A program made the position numbers and the translations under genes. Positions 53,216-62,041 of a stretch of DNA of 64,000 bases are shown one piece after another. The stretch's first letter is position 1; every line of letters starts with the position of its first letter. The DNA is from CAYVWB01 sp964455395 (GTDB lineage: Bacteria; Desulfobacterota; Desulfovibrionia; Desulfovibrionales; Desulfovibrionaceae). The stretch is taken from contig CAYVWB010000009.1 in NCBI GenBank assembly GCA_964455395.1, positions 22,970 to 86,969 of the forward strand, written 5' to 3'. The notes below the pieces were generated by a model, which worked only from the letters and a program-made list of their open reading frames with translations, was not told the origin of the DNA and searched no databases.

Positions 53216-55771
53216 TCATTCATTGCGAAGCTCCTCCCACGCGGACCGGGAGAGCACCTGCCGCATGCTCGCCAGGCCCAGGGTCAACGTCGCAGCCACT
53301 CCGCCAAGCGTCACCCACAAGAGCGGCCCCCAGAGCACGCCGTACTCCAATTTCGCGATGTAGTGAACGAACCCCCAGGCCAAGACGGCGCCGATGACCG
53401 CAGCCGTCAAGGCGGTGGCCGCGCCGAGCAGGATGAATTCGAGAATCATCATCTGCATGATGTCCCAGCGGGTTGCGCCCAACGCTTTGAAGACCACTGC
53501 GTCGTACTGGCGGCGGCGGATGGTGGCGGCCAAGGTTTGCGTCAACACCAGCAGGCCTGCCGCCAGCGTCACGGAAGCGGTCACTCGAATGGCCATGCCT
53601 ATGCCACGGATGATGGCCTCGGCGTCCTCCAGCGCTTCGCGGACATAGACCGCCACCACATTGGGGAATTTTCGGGTAATGGCGGCGAAGAGGGCGTCCT
53701 CGGCGGTTTGCGATTCGGTATAGGCCGTGGCGATGTATGCGTGCGGCGCGTTTTCCAGGACCCCGGGAGCGAAGATGATCGCGTGATTCAGCGCCAGGGA
53801 GGACCACTCGATGGTGCGCGTGCAAGCGATGGTCGCGGTGATGGGCCGACCCAGCACCGAGATGGTCAGCGTGTCCCCGGGGCCCACGCCGAAGCCTTGC
53901 GCCAGATCCTCCCCGAAGCAGATGGCCGGGGGTCCGTCGTAGTCCGGCGGCCACCACTCGCCACGCACGATGGTGGAGCCTTCGGGGGGGGCCGTGGCGA
54001 AGGTGACGCCACGGTCGCCCCGCAGCGCCCAGGCCACGTCCTCACTCACGGCGGCTTCCGCCGCGGGAACGCCGTTGATATGCGTGATGCGGCCGCGGAC
54101 CGAGGGCTCGTCATTCAACTCGCTGACCCCGGCCACGCTGGCGACAGTGGCGCGGAACTCGTCGATGCTGCCCCCCGGGATATCGAGAAAGAAGAACGAC
54201 GGCGCGCCCTCTGGGAGCTGTTCGGCAATGGCGCGTTGTAACGAGCCGTCCACTTGGCTGACGGTCACCAGCACCGTCAGACCGAGACCAAGGGAAAAGA
54301 GGACGGCCGGCGTGGGCGCGCCGGGACGGTGCAGGTTCGCCACGGCGTGGCGCAGTCTGGGGTTGCGCGAGCGGGGCGCGGCTTTGGCGGTCCGCATCAC
54401 GACTTTGGCCAGCAATCTGAAGATGATCATGGCGAGAAGGATGCCCCCGGCGAAGCCCAGCGTCAGCCCCGGTTTGCCGGCGAAGAGCATGGTGACGCCG
54501 AGCAGCGCAAGACCCGTCAGCGTGACCACAACCGCGGTTTTTCGCGTGGGAATGGCTTGTGTGGGCTCCCCGTACCCTCGGAAAAGCCGCGCAGGGGAGA
54601 CGCCGCCCGCCGCCGAGAGCGGCCAGCAGGCGAAGGCCAGAGCCGTGAGCAGACCGTACGTCAATGCCAGCGCGATGGTTCCGGCGTCCACCACAATGGC
54701 GACCGGCACGGTCAGCAGCTGTTGCAGCAGAGGCGTGGCAAGAAACGCAGCCGCATAGCCGCCCGTCACTCCCAGCACGCTGCCTGCCAGGGCCATGACC
54801 ATGGTCTGCGTCAGGTAAATGGCGATGACCTCGCGCCGCTCGGCGCCGAGGCACTTCATCACCGCGATGGCCTCCATCTTCGTCTCCAGTGAGGCGCGCA
54901 CGCCGTTGGCCACGCCGATGCCGCCCACCAGGAGCGCCGCCAAGCCGACCAGAGTCAAGTAGACGGAAAGATTGTCAAAGAAGCGCGCCAGACGGGGCGA
55001 AGCGGTGCGGTAGTCGTTCAGCCGCCATCCCGGTTCGGCCATAGCCTCCAGCTCTGTCTTCACCGTTTCGAGCTGTGTGGGGTCGTCGAGCCGAACAATC
55101 ATATAATAGGTCGTCACGCTGCCGGGTTGGAGCAGGCCGGTTGTCTCCAGTCCAGCACGACTGAGCAGAATCCGAGGGCCGAGGCCGAAGAACGAGGACG
55201 GCTGGTCCGGTTCGCGCACCAACTCGCCACGGATGGTCAGTATAGCGCGACCGAGTTGAAGCGCGTCGCCCACAGCCACTCCGAGACGCTCCAGTAGCTC
55301 GGGCGCCACTATGCAGCCGTAGGTTCCATCCCGCGAAGCAAGGGCGGATTCCAGGGGCATGGCGGGCGTGAATTCGACGTCCCCCAGCAAGGGATAGGCC
55401 GGCCCGACGGCTTTGAGCTCCACCAGCGTGGGCCGCTGGGGAGTCTCGGCGGAGTGGTTGTCCTTCGCTGCTCGCGCCATGGCTCGCATGCGTACGTAGG
55501 AAGCAGTATCACCATAAGTTTCGATCTGTTGACGGACGTTTTCCGCAATAGGGACATGGACCTGGCTGATCTGGAAGTCGCCGCCCAACAGTGTGCGCGC
55601 GTCCCGGGAGACGGCATGATCCATGGACGATGCGACGACGCCTACCGCCGTGATGGCCGCCACGCCCAGCGCAAGGCACGCGAGAAAGACACGATATCCG
55701 CGCACGCCGCCGCGGAGTTCACGCCGCGCAAGTCGCACAACGAGCAGGAGTTTTCGAGCCAGAACCTTCAC
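53216..55771 (-). CDS. FtsX-family ABC permease, YbbP-like
   Basis: 851 aa from a GTG start. The first membrane helix at about 24-46 (VFLACLALGVAAITAVGVVASS) is followed by a MacB-like periplasmic domain. A three-span FtsX block lies at about 265-400 (VYLTLVGLAALLVGGIGVANGVRASLETK), further spans at 420-520, a second periplasmic domain, and a final FtsX block at 720-840. Ten or so spans with two FtsX domains fit the YbbP/LolE-like permeases of type VII ABC systems. The GTGA overlap with the ATPase gene couples them. In E. coli the same permease and ATPase lie divergent to tesA, and that hydrolase is the likely partner here too. Confidence 0.87.
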   Translation of the reverse strand: MKVLARKLLLVVRLARRELRGGVRGYRVFLACLALGVAAITAVGVVASSMDHAVSRDARTLLGGDFQISQVHVPIAENVRQQIETYGDTASYVRMRAMARAAKDNHSAETPQRPTLVELKAVGPAYPLLGDVEFTPAMPLESALASRDGTYGCIVAPELLERLGVAVGDALQLGRAILTIRGELVREPDQPSSFFGLGPRILLSRAGLETTGLLQPGSVTTYYMIVRLDDPTQLETVKTELEAMAEPGWRLNDYRTASPRLARFFDNLSVYLTLVGLAALLVGGIGVANGVRASLETKMEAIAVMKCLGAERREVIAIYLTQTMVMALAGSVLGVTGGYAAAFLATPLLQQLLTVPVAIVVDAGTIALALTYGLLTALAFACWPLSAAGGVSPARLFRGYGEPTQAIPTRKTAVVVTLTGLALLGVTMLFAGKPGLTLGFAGGILLAMIIFRLLAKVVMRTAKAAPRSRNPRLRHAVANLHRPGAPTPAVLFSLGLGLTVLVTVSQVDGSLQRAIAEQLPEGAPSFFFLDIPGGSIDEFRATVASVAGVSELNDEPSVRGRITHINGVPAAEAAVSEDVAWALRGDRGVTFATAPPEGSTIVRGEWWPPDYDGPPAICFGEDLAQGFGVGPGDTLTISVLGRPITATIACTRTIEWSSLALNHAIIFAPGVLENAPHAYIATAYTESQTAEDALFAAITRKFPNVVAVYVREALEDAEAIIRGIGMAIRVTASVTLAAGLLVLTQTLAATIRRRQYDAVVFKALGATRWDIMQMMILEFILLGAATALTAAVIGAVLAWGFVHYIAKLEYGVLWGPLLWVTLGGVAATLTLGLASMRQVLSRSAWEELRNE

Positions 55772-56562
55772 GACTCAGGCTCCGTCGTCGCTTGAGTGAC
55801 ATGGGCTTGAGCCGGCGCCGCGGAGCGATTGTCCTGGATGCGCCCATCGAGGAGCGTTGTCGTGCGGTCCGCCATGGCTGCGAGACCGGCGTCGTGCGTG
55901 ATGAGGACCAGGGTCGCACCATGCTGAGATGACAGGTTCATCAGCAATTCCATGATGATGCGTCCCGTAGCGGCGTCCAGGTTGCCGGTGGGTTCATCAG
56001 CGAGAAGCAGACTCGGTTCACCAGCGAACGCTCTGGCGATGGCGACGCGTTGCTGCTCACCCCCGGAAAGCTGTGAAGGATAATGATCCCGGCGAGCTGC
56101 GAGTCCTACGGTGGCGAGACTGTCGGCGGCTCGGTCCATGGCGTCCTCCCGGCCGGCGAGCTCGAGCGGCAAGGCCACGTTCTCCAGCGCTGTCATGGAT
56201 CCAACCAAATGAAATCCTTGGAAAACAACACCGACGCGGCCACGGCGGAACCGCGCAAGGCCATCTTCGTCCAGCTCGCCGAGGGATTGTCCATCCACGA
56301 TGACTTGGCCGGAACTCGGCCGCTCCAAGCCGGCCATGACCATGAGCATGGTTGTTTTGCCAGAGCCGGAGGGACCCACAATGCTCAAGATTTCACCACG
56401 TTGGACTCGCAACGAGACACCGCGAAGCACGTTGACCGGACCGCTTCCACCTTGTAACGTCAAATGTATGTCATCCAGATGAATCGCAGCGTCTGGCGCT
56501 GAGGAGTCTTCAGTACGACTTCCAACGCGTTGCGCCTCCTGCGTTAATAAGGAACCAGCCAT
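55768..56562 (-). CDS. ABC transporter ATPase, LolD/YbbA-like
   Basis: 264 aa from the ATG at 56562, preferred because GGGAG lies 8 bases upstream; an ATG 7 codons earlier has no ribosome site. Walker A is VGPSGSGKTTML, the signature motif LSGGEQQRVAIARAF, Walker B LLLADEPTGNLD. LRGVSLRVQRGEILSI and GVVFQGFHLVGSMTALENV are typical of the LolD/MacB/YbbA branch. Its start codon shares the palindrome CATG with the start codon of the divergent TesA-like gene. Together with the permease it forms a complex that pulls hydrophobic molecules from the membrane (by analogy with E. coli YbbAP). Confidence 0.92.
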   Translation of the reverse strand: MAGSLLTQEAQRVGSRTEDSSAPDAAIHLDDIHLTLQGGSGPVNVLRGVSLRVQRGEILSIVGPSGSGKTTMLMVMAGLERPSSGQVIVDGQSLGELDEDGLARFRRGRVGVVFQGFHLVGSMTALENVALPLELAGREDAMDRAADSLATVGLAARRDHYPSQLSGGEQQRVAIARAFAGEPSLLLADEPTGNLDAATGRIIMELLMNLSSQHGATLVLITHDAGLAAMADRTTTLLDGRIQDNRSAAPAQAHVTQATTEPES

Positions 56563-57310
56563 GCGTCTCACTCCCAGGATCAAAGCGTGTTGTCGAGCAT
56601 CGAGAATCCTGCCCCATCCGCTACTCTACCTCGTTTTCACTTTCGCGCAAACCGTTCTCCTCGTTTTTCTGACATGGGGTGGCGCTACTGCAGAAACTGC
56701 TGAAACCCCAGAGAATTCACAAGGAAAGGCCATGCCGCCACTCACCCTTCTCGCTTTTGGAGACAGCCTCACGGCAGGGTACGGGCTCCCACCCGACGCA
56801 GCGCCGCCAGCATTGCTCCAGGCGATGCTCGATGCTGATGGCTACGCCGTGCAGGTGGTGAACGCAGGCGTTTCCGGCGAGACCACGGCGGGTGGCTTGG
56901 CCCGGCTGCCATGGCTATTGGAGGATGCGCCGGACGCCGCCATTCTGGAGTTGGGCGCCAACGACGGCCTGCGCGGGGTGGACCCGGCGGAGATGGAATC
57001 CAACCTCATGAAAATGTTGGAGTTGTTCAAGGCGAATGATGTCGAAGTACTTTTTACCGGCATGCGGGCCATGGCCAACCTGGGTGAAGAGTACGTCAAT
57101 GAATATGAAGCTGTCTTCACGCGTCTCTCGCAACAGTACGATGTTCTTTACTATCCGTTTTATCTGCAAGGCGTGGCGGGTGACCCTGCCTTGAATCAGC
57201 CGGATGGCATCCATCCCAACGAGGCGGGCGCGAAAGTCATTGCGGAGCGAATCTATCCGTATGTCAAACAGCTTGTTGAGCGCGTCCGAGAGCGTGGTGA
57301 AGCCGGTTGA
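56561..57310 (+). CDS. exported SGNH/GDSL lipase, TesA-like
   Basis: 249 aa. Signal peptide in residues 18-45 (LPHPLLYLVFTFAQTVLLVFLTW). SGNH blocks are all present: block I AFGDSLTAGYGL (Ser69), block II NAGVSGETT (Gly), block III ELGANDGLRG (Asn), block V DGIHPNEAG (Asp-His). E. coli TesA is a periplasmic thioesterase/lysophospholipase that partners with the YbbAP transporter; the homologous ABC genes are directly divergent here. AAGGA lies 7 bases upstream of the ATG. Its ATG overlaps the ABC gene's ATG by two bases, so each promoter must lie within the other gene. Confidence 0.9.
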   Translation: MRLTPRIKACCRASRILPHPLLYLVFTFAQTVLLVFLTWGGATAETAETPENSQGKAMPPLTLLAFGDSLTAGYGLPPDAAPPALLQAMLDADGYAVQVVNAGVSGETTAGGLARLPWLLEDAPDAAILELGANDGLRGVDPAEMESNLMKMLELFKANDVEVLFTGMRAMANLGEEYVNEYEAVFTRLSQQYDVLYYPFYLQGVAGDPALNQPDGIHPNEAGAKVIAERIYPYVKQLVERVRERGEAG

Positions 57311-57319
57311 GCGCAAAGT

Positions 57320-57335
57320 TTGCAATTTTTGTCAA
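57320..57335 (+). promoter_or_regulatory. copy 1 of the TTGCAA-N4-TTGTCAA-type motif
   Basis: TTGCAATTTTTGTCAA in the 67-base gap before cysQ, next to a small palindrome GTCAA-TAT-TTGAC. It is a 14/16 match to the reverse complement of the copy at 58163-58178. Confidence 0.4.
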
Positions 57336-57377
57336 TATTTGACGACTACTAAACTTTGTCACTTATCATAAAAAGCC

Positions 57378-58154
57378 ATGGAATCGCAGAAGTTTGCTAT
57401 TGCTTTGGGGCGGATCGCCGCCTTGGGTGGGCGAGAGCTCGCTGTTCGGTATCGTGCCGCAGAATCCTCGGGCCTTGAGGTGTCCTACAAAGACGACGCT
57501 TCGCCGGTCACCGAGGCGGATTTGGCCTCGCACGTGACGATATGTAGCGCGCTTTTCGATGAATTTCCTGATATTCCGATTCTTTCTGAAGAGGGAGAAC
57601 ATCCTGTTGCTGCTGTTCGACGGCAATGGAGCGCTTGTTTTTTGCTGGACCCACTCGATGGCACGAAAGGCTTCATCCGTCGCACCGGCGATTTTTGCGT
57701 AAGTCTTGCGTATGTCGTTGACGGAGTGAGCGTGATCGGGGCTATTCATTCTCCATTGCAGGATTTTTGCATGGTTGGCGGCCGTGACTTGGGGGTCTTG
57801 TGTGCGAAGGGGGACGGCCCATATGAGCCGCTATCGACAATGGAATCGCCCCGGGAGCACAGACAAATTCTCGTGATGAGCCGCATTCGACGGTCGGATC
57901 GAATGCAGCACTACATCCAGAAGACGCCTCATGGCGGAGTGTTGCACCTTGGCTCCGCGTTGAAGTTTTGCTGGCTCGCCACACGCAGAGCTCATGTCTA
58001 TCCATGCTTTCACCCTACCTGGGAATGGGATACGGCTGCAGGGCAGGCCATTGTTGAGGCGGCTGGAGGGGGTGTCGCAGATATGCAGGGAGTTCCTTTA
58101 CGGTACAACAAGTCGGAGCTGCAAAATCCTTGGTTCGTGGCGCGATCGGGGTAG
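57378..58154 (+). CDS. cysQ: 3'(2'),5'-bisphosphate nucleotidase / inositol-phosphatase family
   Basis: 258 aa. Mg-dependent phosphatase of the inositol monophosphatase fold: SPVTEADLASHV (metal-binding), ILSEEGEH, the signature LLDPLDGTKGFIRR, and the C-terminal HPTWEWDTAAGQAIVEAAGG. The CysQ branch removes the 3'-phosphate of PAP and PAPS, relevant to sulfur metabolism; GTKGFI and the lack of inositol-specific features fit CysQ. There is no Shine-Dalgarno before the ATG, and a weak promoter (TTGACG, 19-base spacer, TATCAT at 57339-57369) would make the mRNA nearly leaderless. Base composition is markedly more AT-rich than in the genes before it. Confidence 0.85.
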   Translation: MESQKFAIALGRIAALGGRELAVRYRAAESSGLEVSYKDDASPVTEADLASHVTICSALFDEFPDIPILSEEGEHPVAAVRRQWSACFLLDPLDGTKGFIRRTGDFCVSLAYVVDGVSVIGAIHSPLQDFCMVGGRDLGVLCAKGDGPYEPLSTMESPREHRQILVMSRIRRSDRMQHYIQKTPHGGVLHLGSALKFCWLATRRAHVYPCFHPTWEWDTAAGQAIVEAAGGGVADMQGVPLRYNKSELQNPWFVARSG

Positions 58155-58162
58155 TTTCGCGT

Positions 58163-58208
58163 TTGACAAATTTTGCAAGTATCGTGATTTTGTTGACAAA
58201 TTTTGATA
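58163..58208. promoter_or_regulatory. copies 2 and 3 of the TTGACAAATTTTGnnA motif
   Basis: TTGACAAATTTTGCAA (58163-58178) and TTGACAAATTTTGATA (58193-58208) are direct repeats 30 bases apart, about three helical turns. The second supplies the -35 of the icd promoter. Copy 1 is before cysQ on the other strand. The pattern fits an operator pair for one regulator. Confidence 0.45.
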
Positions 58209-58222
58209 ACTACCTGAATAAT
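58193..58222 (+). promoter_or_regulatory. promoter of icd
   Basis: TTGACA (58193-58198), an 18-base spacer, and AATAAT (58217-58222), about 100 bases upstream of the ATG at 58323. Perfect -35 and five of six bases at -10. Confidence 0.65.
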
Positions 58223-58322
58223 TGGCTAAAAGTGTGTTGGTGCGCAGACCTTTCTTGCCAGAGTGGAACAGTTTGCGTAGGAATTCCCCTTCCAAGTGAT
58301 CTTTTCAACCCGGAGGAGCATA

Positions 58323-59474
58323 ATGAATCCCACAGTATATTTCATCGAAGGCGACGGGATAGGCCCTGAAGTATGGGAAGCCGCGCGGCCTGTCATTGAC
58401 GAGGCTGTCTCCAAAACCTACCACGACGGTCGCGCCCTGCAGTGGTCGGAGTTGCTGGCTGGCGAAAAAGCCTACAAGGCGACGGGGGAGTATCTCCCGA
58501 ATTCGACGCTGGAGGCGCTGCAAAGCGCTGCCCTTGCCATGAAAGGTCCCCTCATGACACCGGTAGGCAAAGGCTTCCGCAGTCTGAATGTTACTCTTCG
58601 CCAAGCACTTGATTTGTTTGCATGTATTCGACCTGTTCGGTATTTTCAAGGCATACAATCTCCACTGAAGCATCCAGAAAAAGTCGATATTACCGTGTTT
58701 CGAGAGAATACCGAGGATGTGTATGCTGGCATCGAATTTCAATCCGAATCTGCTGAGGCGGTGAAGCTGATCGAGTTTCTGCGGGATGAACTGGGCGCTG
58801 AAGTTGATCCTCAAAGTGGTGTTGGGATAAAGCCAATCTGTTCATGGCGATCGAAGCGTTTAGTGCGTAAGGCGATTGAATACGCGTTGGCGCAAGGTCG
58901 TCAAAGCGTGACCTTGGTGCACAAAGGCAACATCATGAAATTCACCGAAGGAGCTTTCCGGCAGTGGGGTTATGAACTGGCTGCCGAAGAATTTGGCGAT
59001 CGTACTGTCAGCGAAGCAGATCTTGAGGGTGATGCTGGAAAGAAATTGATCATTAATGATCGGATAGCCGATGCGATGTTTCAGGAAGCTCTAATTCGAC
59101 CGGAACAGTACGATGTCCTGGCGACGACAAACTTGAACGGCGACTACCTCTCGGACGCACTGGCTGCGCAAGTCGGCGGACTTGGCTTGGCTCCTGGCGT
59201 CAATATGTCGAATTCACTTGCTTTCTATGAGCCAACGCACGGTACCGCGCCGTCTATCGCTGGCAAGGACATGGCGAACCCCGGAAGTCTGATTCTCTCT
59301 GGAGCGATGATGTTGGAACACATCGGTTGGGGAGAGGCAGCGCAACGCATTCATGCAGCGATGGATGAAGCAATCAAGTCCAAGCAAGTCACTGTTGATT
59401 TGGCTGGGCAGATGGACAACGCGACAACTATTGGCTGTAAAGCTTTTGGTGACTTGCTTCAATCTAAACTGTAG
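58323..59474 (+). CDS. icd: isocitrate dehydrogenase (NADP-type, short form)
   Basis: 383 aa from the ATG at 58323 with CCGGAGGAG upstream. Oxidatively decarboxylates isocitrate to 2-oxoglutarate. Visible are the cofactor loop FIEGDGIGPEVWEAA, the substrate segment SLNVTLRQALDLFACIRPVRYF (the S-x-N-x-x-L-R of IDH rather than isopropylmalate dehydrogenase), TVFRENTEDVYAGIEF, and the metal-binding TTNLNGDYLSDALAAQVGGLGLAPG plus EPTHGTAPSIAGKDMANP. It is shorter than the 416-residue E. coli enzyme. A strong promoter and two copies of the motif TTGACAAATTTTG lie in its leader. The methyltransferase gene follows 22 bases on. Confidence 0.93.
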   Translation: MNPTVYFIEGDGIGPEVWEAARPVIDEAVSKTYHDGRALQWSELLAGEKAYKATGEYLPNSTLEALQSAALAMKGPLMTPVGKGFRSLNVTLRQALDLFACIRPVRYFQGIQSPLKHPEKVDITVFRENTEDVYAGIEFQSESAEAVKLIEFLRDELGAEVDPQSGVGIKPICSWRSKRLVRKAIEYALAQGRQSVTLVHKGNIMKFTEGAFRQWGYELAAEEFGDRTVSEADLEGDAGKKLIINDRIADAMFQEALIRPEQYDVLATTNLNGDYLSDALAAQVGGLGLAPGVNMSNSLAFYEPTHGTAPSIAGKDMANPGSLILSGAMMLEHIGWGEAAQRIHAAMDEAIKSKQVTVDLAGQMDNATTIGCKAFGDLLQSKL

Positions 59475-59496
59475 AAAGTCAATTCTAGGTTTTTTC

Positions 59497-60285
59497 GTGG
59501 ATAAAGGTGCAGCCGCTAGGTCGCGTTTCCCAAGAGGCCTTCTGCAACCTGAGGGTTTTTTCAGGTTTTCTGTGGATTCGTTACTGGTGGCTGCGTTTGC
59601 ATGGCGCGCTATAAATGGTAAGCATCACACTGTTGCTGACTTGGGAGCTGGTTGTGGTGTCATTGGACTCGCTATGGCGCTAGCTTTCATGGAAGATGAC
59701 ACGACATCACACAATTCAGTTTCACGCTGGAGCATAACAACATTCGAGCAAAATTTGAAACTTGTGGAGGCAACTCGTCATAACGCAATTTTGTTGGGCG
59801 TAGATGATAAATTCACAACATTCCATGCCGATGTACGGACGCTCGAGAAAAGTTTTGAAAATCTTTCCGAGACGTTTTCAATAGTAGTATGCAATCCTCC
59901 ATACAGGCTCAGCGGGCGCGGTCGTGAGCCTCGAGGGCCCCGGCGCTCCGCTTTGTTTGATGTAACATCAAGTATAGAAGATTTTGCAGAAAGCGCATCA
60001 TTTCTTCTTAACGAAAAGGGACGCGCTTTTTTTGTGTATGGAGCAAGTGAGATTGACAATCTTTTCAGGGCACTACACTCTGCAAGGCTGACGCCAAAAC
60101 GTCTCCGAGCTGTCCATGGTCATATGGATTCACCCGCCAAGATTTTTTTGCTGGAGGCTCGCAAGAATGGTGGGCCTGGATTGTGCTGGGAGCCCCCACT
60201 CGTCTTGTATCAAGGAGGCATTGTCTGTGAAAAGGCTATACGATTCTGCCCGTGGCTTTCATGTAACAGTAGGAGGATTTTGTAG
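59497..60285 (+). CDS. TrmN6-like tRNA adenine methyltransferase family
   Basis: 262 aa from a GTG at 59497; no good ribosome site, and the reading frame is open back into icd. SAM-binding motif I is VADLGAGCGVIGLAMAL, and the N6-methyltransferase motif IV is IVVCNPPYRLSGRGREPRGPRRSALFD. In E. coli TrmN6 the same order (QP...FRFS near the start, then NPPY) methylates A37 of tRNA-Val; here QPEGFFRFSVDSLLVAAF matches that N-terminal block. Codon use is AT-rich compared with the rest of the window. It may be co-transcribed with icd. The exact RNA target is not certain. Confidence 0.8.
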   Translation: MDKGAAARSRFPRGLLQPEGFFRFSVDSLLVAAFAWRAINGKHHTVADLGAGCGVIGLAMALAFMEDDTTSHNSVSRWSITTFEQNLKLVEATRHNAILLGVDDKFTTFHADVRTLEKSFENLSETFSIVVCNPPYRLSGRGREPRGPRRSALFDVTSSIEDFAESASFLLNEKGRAFFVYGASEIDNLFRALHSARLTPKRLRAVHGHMDSPAKIFLLEARKNGGPGLCWEPPLVLYQGGIVCEKAIRFCPWLSCNSRRIL

Positions 60286-60305
60286 TCTTAAAATATAGAC
60301 AGGAA

Positions 60306-60830
60306 TGAAGTATCAAATAGTTTTTGGCTCACCGCCTCGTGGAGGACGTGATGCAAAACCTCGATTCACGGAAAGTCAGATCCACAAGATTCTCAATAAG
60401 GTCGAAGGCGACCGCAAGGTGGCGGAAGTCTGACGTGCGCACTAAGTGAGCCAAACACCCAATACACTTGGTAATCCAAGTACGGAGGCATGGAAGCCTC
60501 GGATGTCCGACGCCACAGGGAACACGAAGAGGAATACCGCAAGCTCAAGTACATGTTCACGAACTTGAGTCTGGAAAACGTGGCGAGGGGGCGTTATCGT
60601 AAAAACGTTTTGGGCCGGCTGAGAAACGCGCATTCGCAGACCACTTGCGCCAGACCCACGGGCTGAGCTCCAGGCAGTCAAGCGACGCGATGCGCTGAGT
60701 CGGACCGTTTACGACTATCAGCCCACACCGCGGGATGACGCGTCCGTTGTCGAATCGCTGTACACGCTGGGCAAACGCCATCCGCGCTATGGTTCGGTAA
60801 AAAGTTCACGGTGATACGCCGGCATGGCGC
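60306..60830 (+). pseudogene. IS3-family (IS407-like) transposase relic, orfA and start of orfB, frameshifted
   Basis: Translated piecewise, the region gives RFTESQIHKILNKVEGDRKVAEV (the helix-turn-helix start of IS3 orfA), then, in another frame, KYGGMEASDVRR and EEEYRKLKYMFTNLSLEN (orfA coiled coil), then orfB pieces SRTVYDYQPTPRDDASVV and ESLYTLGKRHPRYG, and FGKKFTVIRRHG in a further frame. At least three frameshifts and stops break it, and the DDE catalytic part of orfB is missing. This is a dead element. Confidence 0.8.
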
Positions 60831-60972
60831 CGCTGGAGCCACAGATGCGACCTCTGCGCATCCAGCTAACGTCCCTGGATTGTTGCGGCTTGAGGCTGAA
60901 TTGACCTGTCCGCACTCCACTTGTTGTCCCGAGTCGGCCCACTCGGCTTCATGATGCGCCGAATCGCAGGCG

Positions 60973-61281
60973 CTATCTCTCCTGGCAATCCCGCGCCAGA
61001 CACACGGCCATTTTCAGATTGAAGGCCTTGACGATCAGCTGCAGCTCAGTCCGCCGCCTCCTTCTCTATGTCGAGAAAGCGCCCTCGGTCGAAGCCATAG
61101 CTCCGTTTCTTCATGCCGAAGGCGCACTCGACTGCTGATCAACCGCTTACGGGTCTGCTCGATGCGGTTCAACGGTTCACTGTGGGTGGCCCGAGCCACG
61201 ATGACGTTCCTGGGCTTGCACGCCTGGAGGACATCACGGTTGCGGCGCCTGGAAAGCCTTTGCCCGCGAAGACGTAAGCCC
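60973..61281 (-). pseudogene. IS5-family-like transposase relic, C-terminal part, frameshifted
   Basis: On the minus strand three frames give consecutive pieces of the C-terminus of an IS5-type transposase: NRDVLQACKPRN followed by SEPLNRIEQTRKRLISS, then VECAFGMKKRSYGFDRGRF (the family VExxFGxxKRxxGxDR block with the catalytic Glu), then LIVKAFNLKMAVCLARD ending at a TAG at 60973. The N-terminal two-thirds is missing. It is a truncated, dead element that abuts the IS3-type relic. Confidence 0.75.
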
Positions 61282-61361
61282 CTCGAGGCTGTCGCTCAAT
61301 ATGAACATGAAATAATTCAGTATATTGAACGATTCTTGAAGGACTGCTCTGCAGAACACTT

Positions 61362-62006
61362 CTATGGGCAATCGTCGCCGGAAGCTTCCGCGTTTTCTAT
61401 GACGACAGGTTCCAATGGCACATCATCATGAAACCCTTTGCGGCCTGTTTCCACTTTCTTGATCGCGTCAACAACATCCTGGCCTTCCACCACTTTTCCG
61501 AAAACGGCGTATCCCCAACCCTGCAGCGTCTTTCCTTGATGGTTCAGAAAAGGATTGTCCTTGACGTTGATGAAGAATTGCGCCGAGGCGGAATGTGGGT
61601 CCTGAGTCCGGGCCATGGCAAGTGTATACTGTTCGTTTTTAAGGCCATTGTCTGCTTCGTTTTCAATGGGACCGCGGGTGGGTTTTTCCTGCATACTGGC
61701 GTCGAAGCCGCCACCTTGGATCATGAATCCATCAATGACGCGGTGAAAAATGGTGCCGTCGTAGTGACCGGAGCGGACATATTCAAGAAAATTTTCACTG
61801 GTTTTCGGAGCCTTTTCCTTGTCCAGTTCGATGACGATGTCGCCTTTGTTCGTTTTCAGGGTAACCATGCAGGAACTCCCTTCCACGGCGAATGCCGAGG
61901 TAATGTTAACGGTTGTTGTGATGACCATTCCGATCAGCAAGCATTTCATAAAGTGTACGTGTAGTGAAACAGCTTGCTTGGCCTTGTGGCATATAAAATC
62001 GTACAT
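61362..62006 (-). CDS. exported peptidyl-prolyl cis-trans isomerase (cyclophilin)
   Basis: 214 aa from the ATG at 62006, supported by AAGGAG 5 bases upstream; an internal ATG at codon 20 has no ribosome site. A signal peptide is included (FMKCLLIGMVITTTVNITSAFA). The cyclophilin core follows: MVTLKTNKGDIVIELDKEKAPKTSENFLEYV, FHRVIDGFMIQGG (catalytic Arg), SASAQFFINVKDN and WGYAVFGKVVEGQDVVD. It assists protein folding in the periplasm. It lies between the decayed insertion sequences and the repeat protein. Confidence 0.92.
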   Translation of the reverse strand: MYDFICHKAKQAVSLHVHFMKCLLIGMVITTTVNITSAFAVEGSSCMVTLKTNKGDIVIELDKEKAPKTSENFLEYVRSGHYDGTIFHRVIDGFMIQGGGFDASMQEKPTRGPIENEADNGLKNEQYTLAMARTQDPHSASAQFFINVKDNPFLNHQGKTLQGWGYAVFGKVVEGQDVVDAIKKVETGRKGFHDDVPLEPVVIENAEASGDDCP

Positions 62007-62041
62007 TGCTTCTCCTTCGGAAATTGTGGGCTGCGATAAGG

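Larger units (their letters stand above)
60286..61361. other. gene-poor stretch made of two decayed insertion sequences
   Basis: 1076 bases with no intact gene. The left two-thirds is an IS3-type relic on the plus strand, the right third an IS5-type relic on the minus strand (both listed). I found no clear terminal inverted repeats or target duplications. The last 80 bases before the cyclophilin stop are AT-rich and unassigned. Confidence 0.7.
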
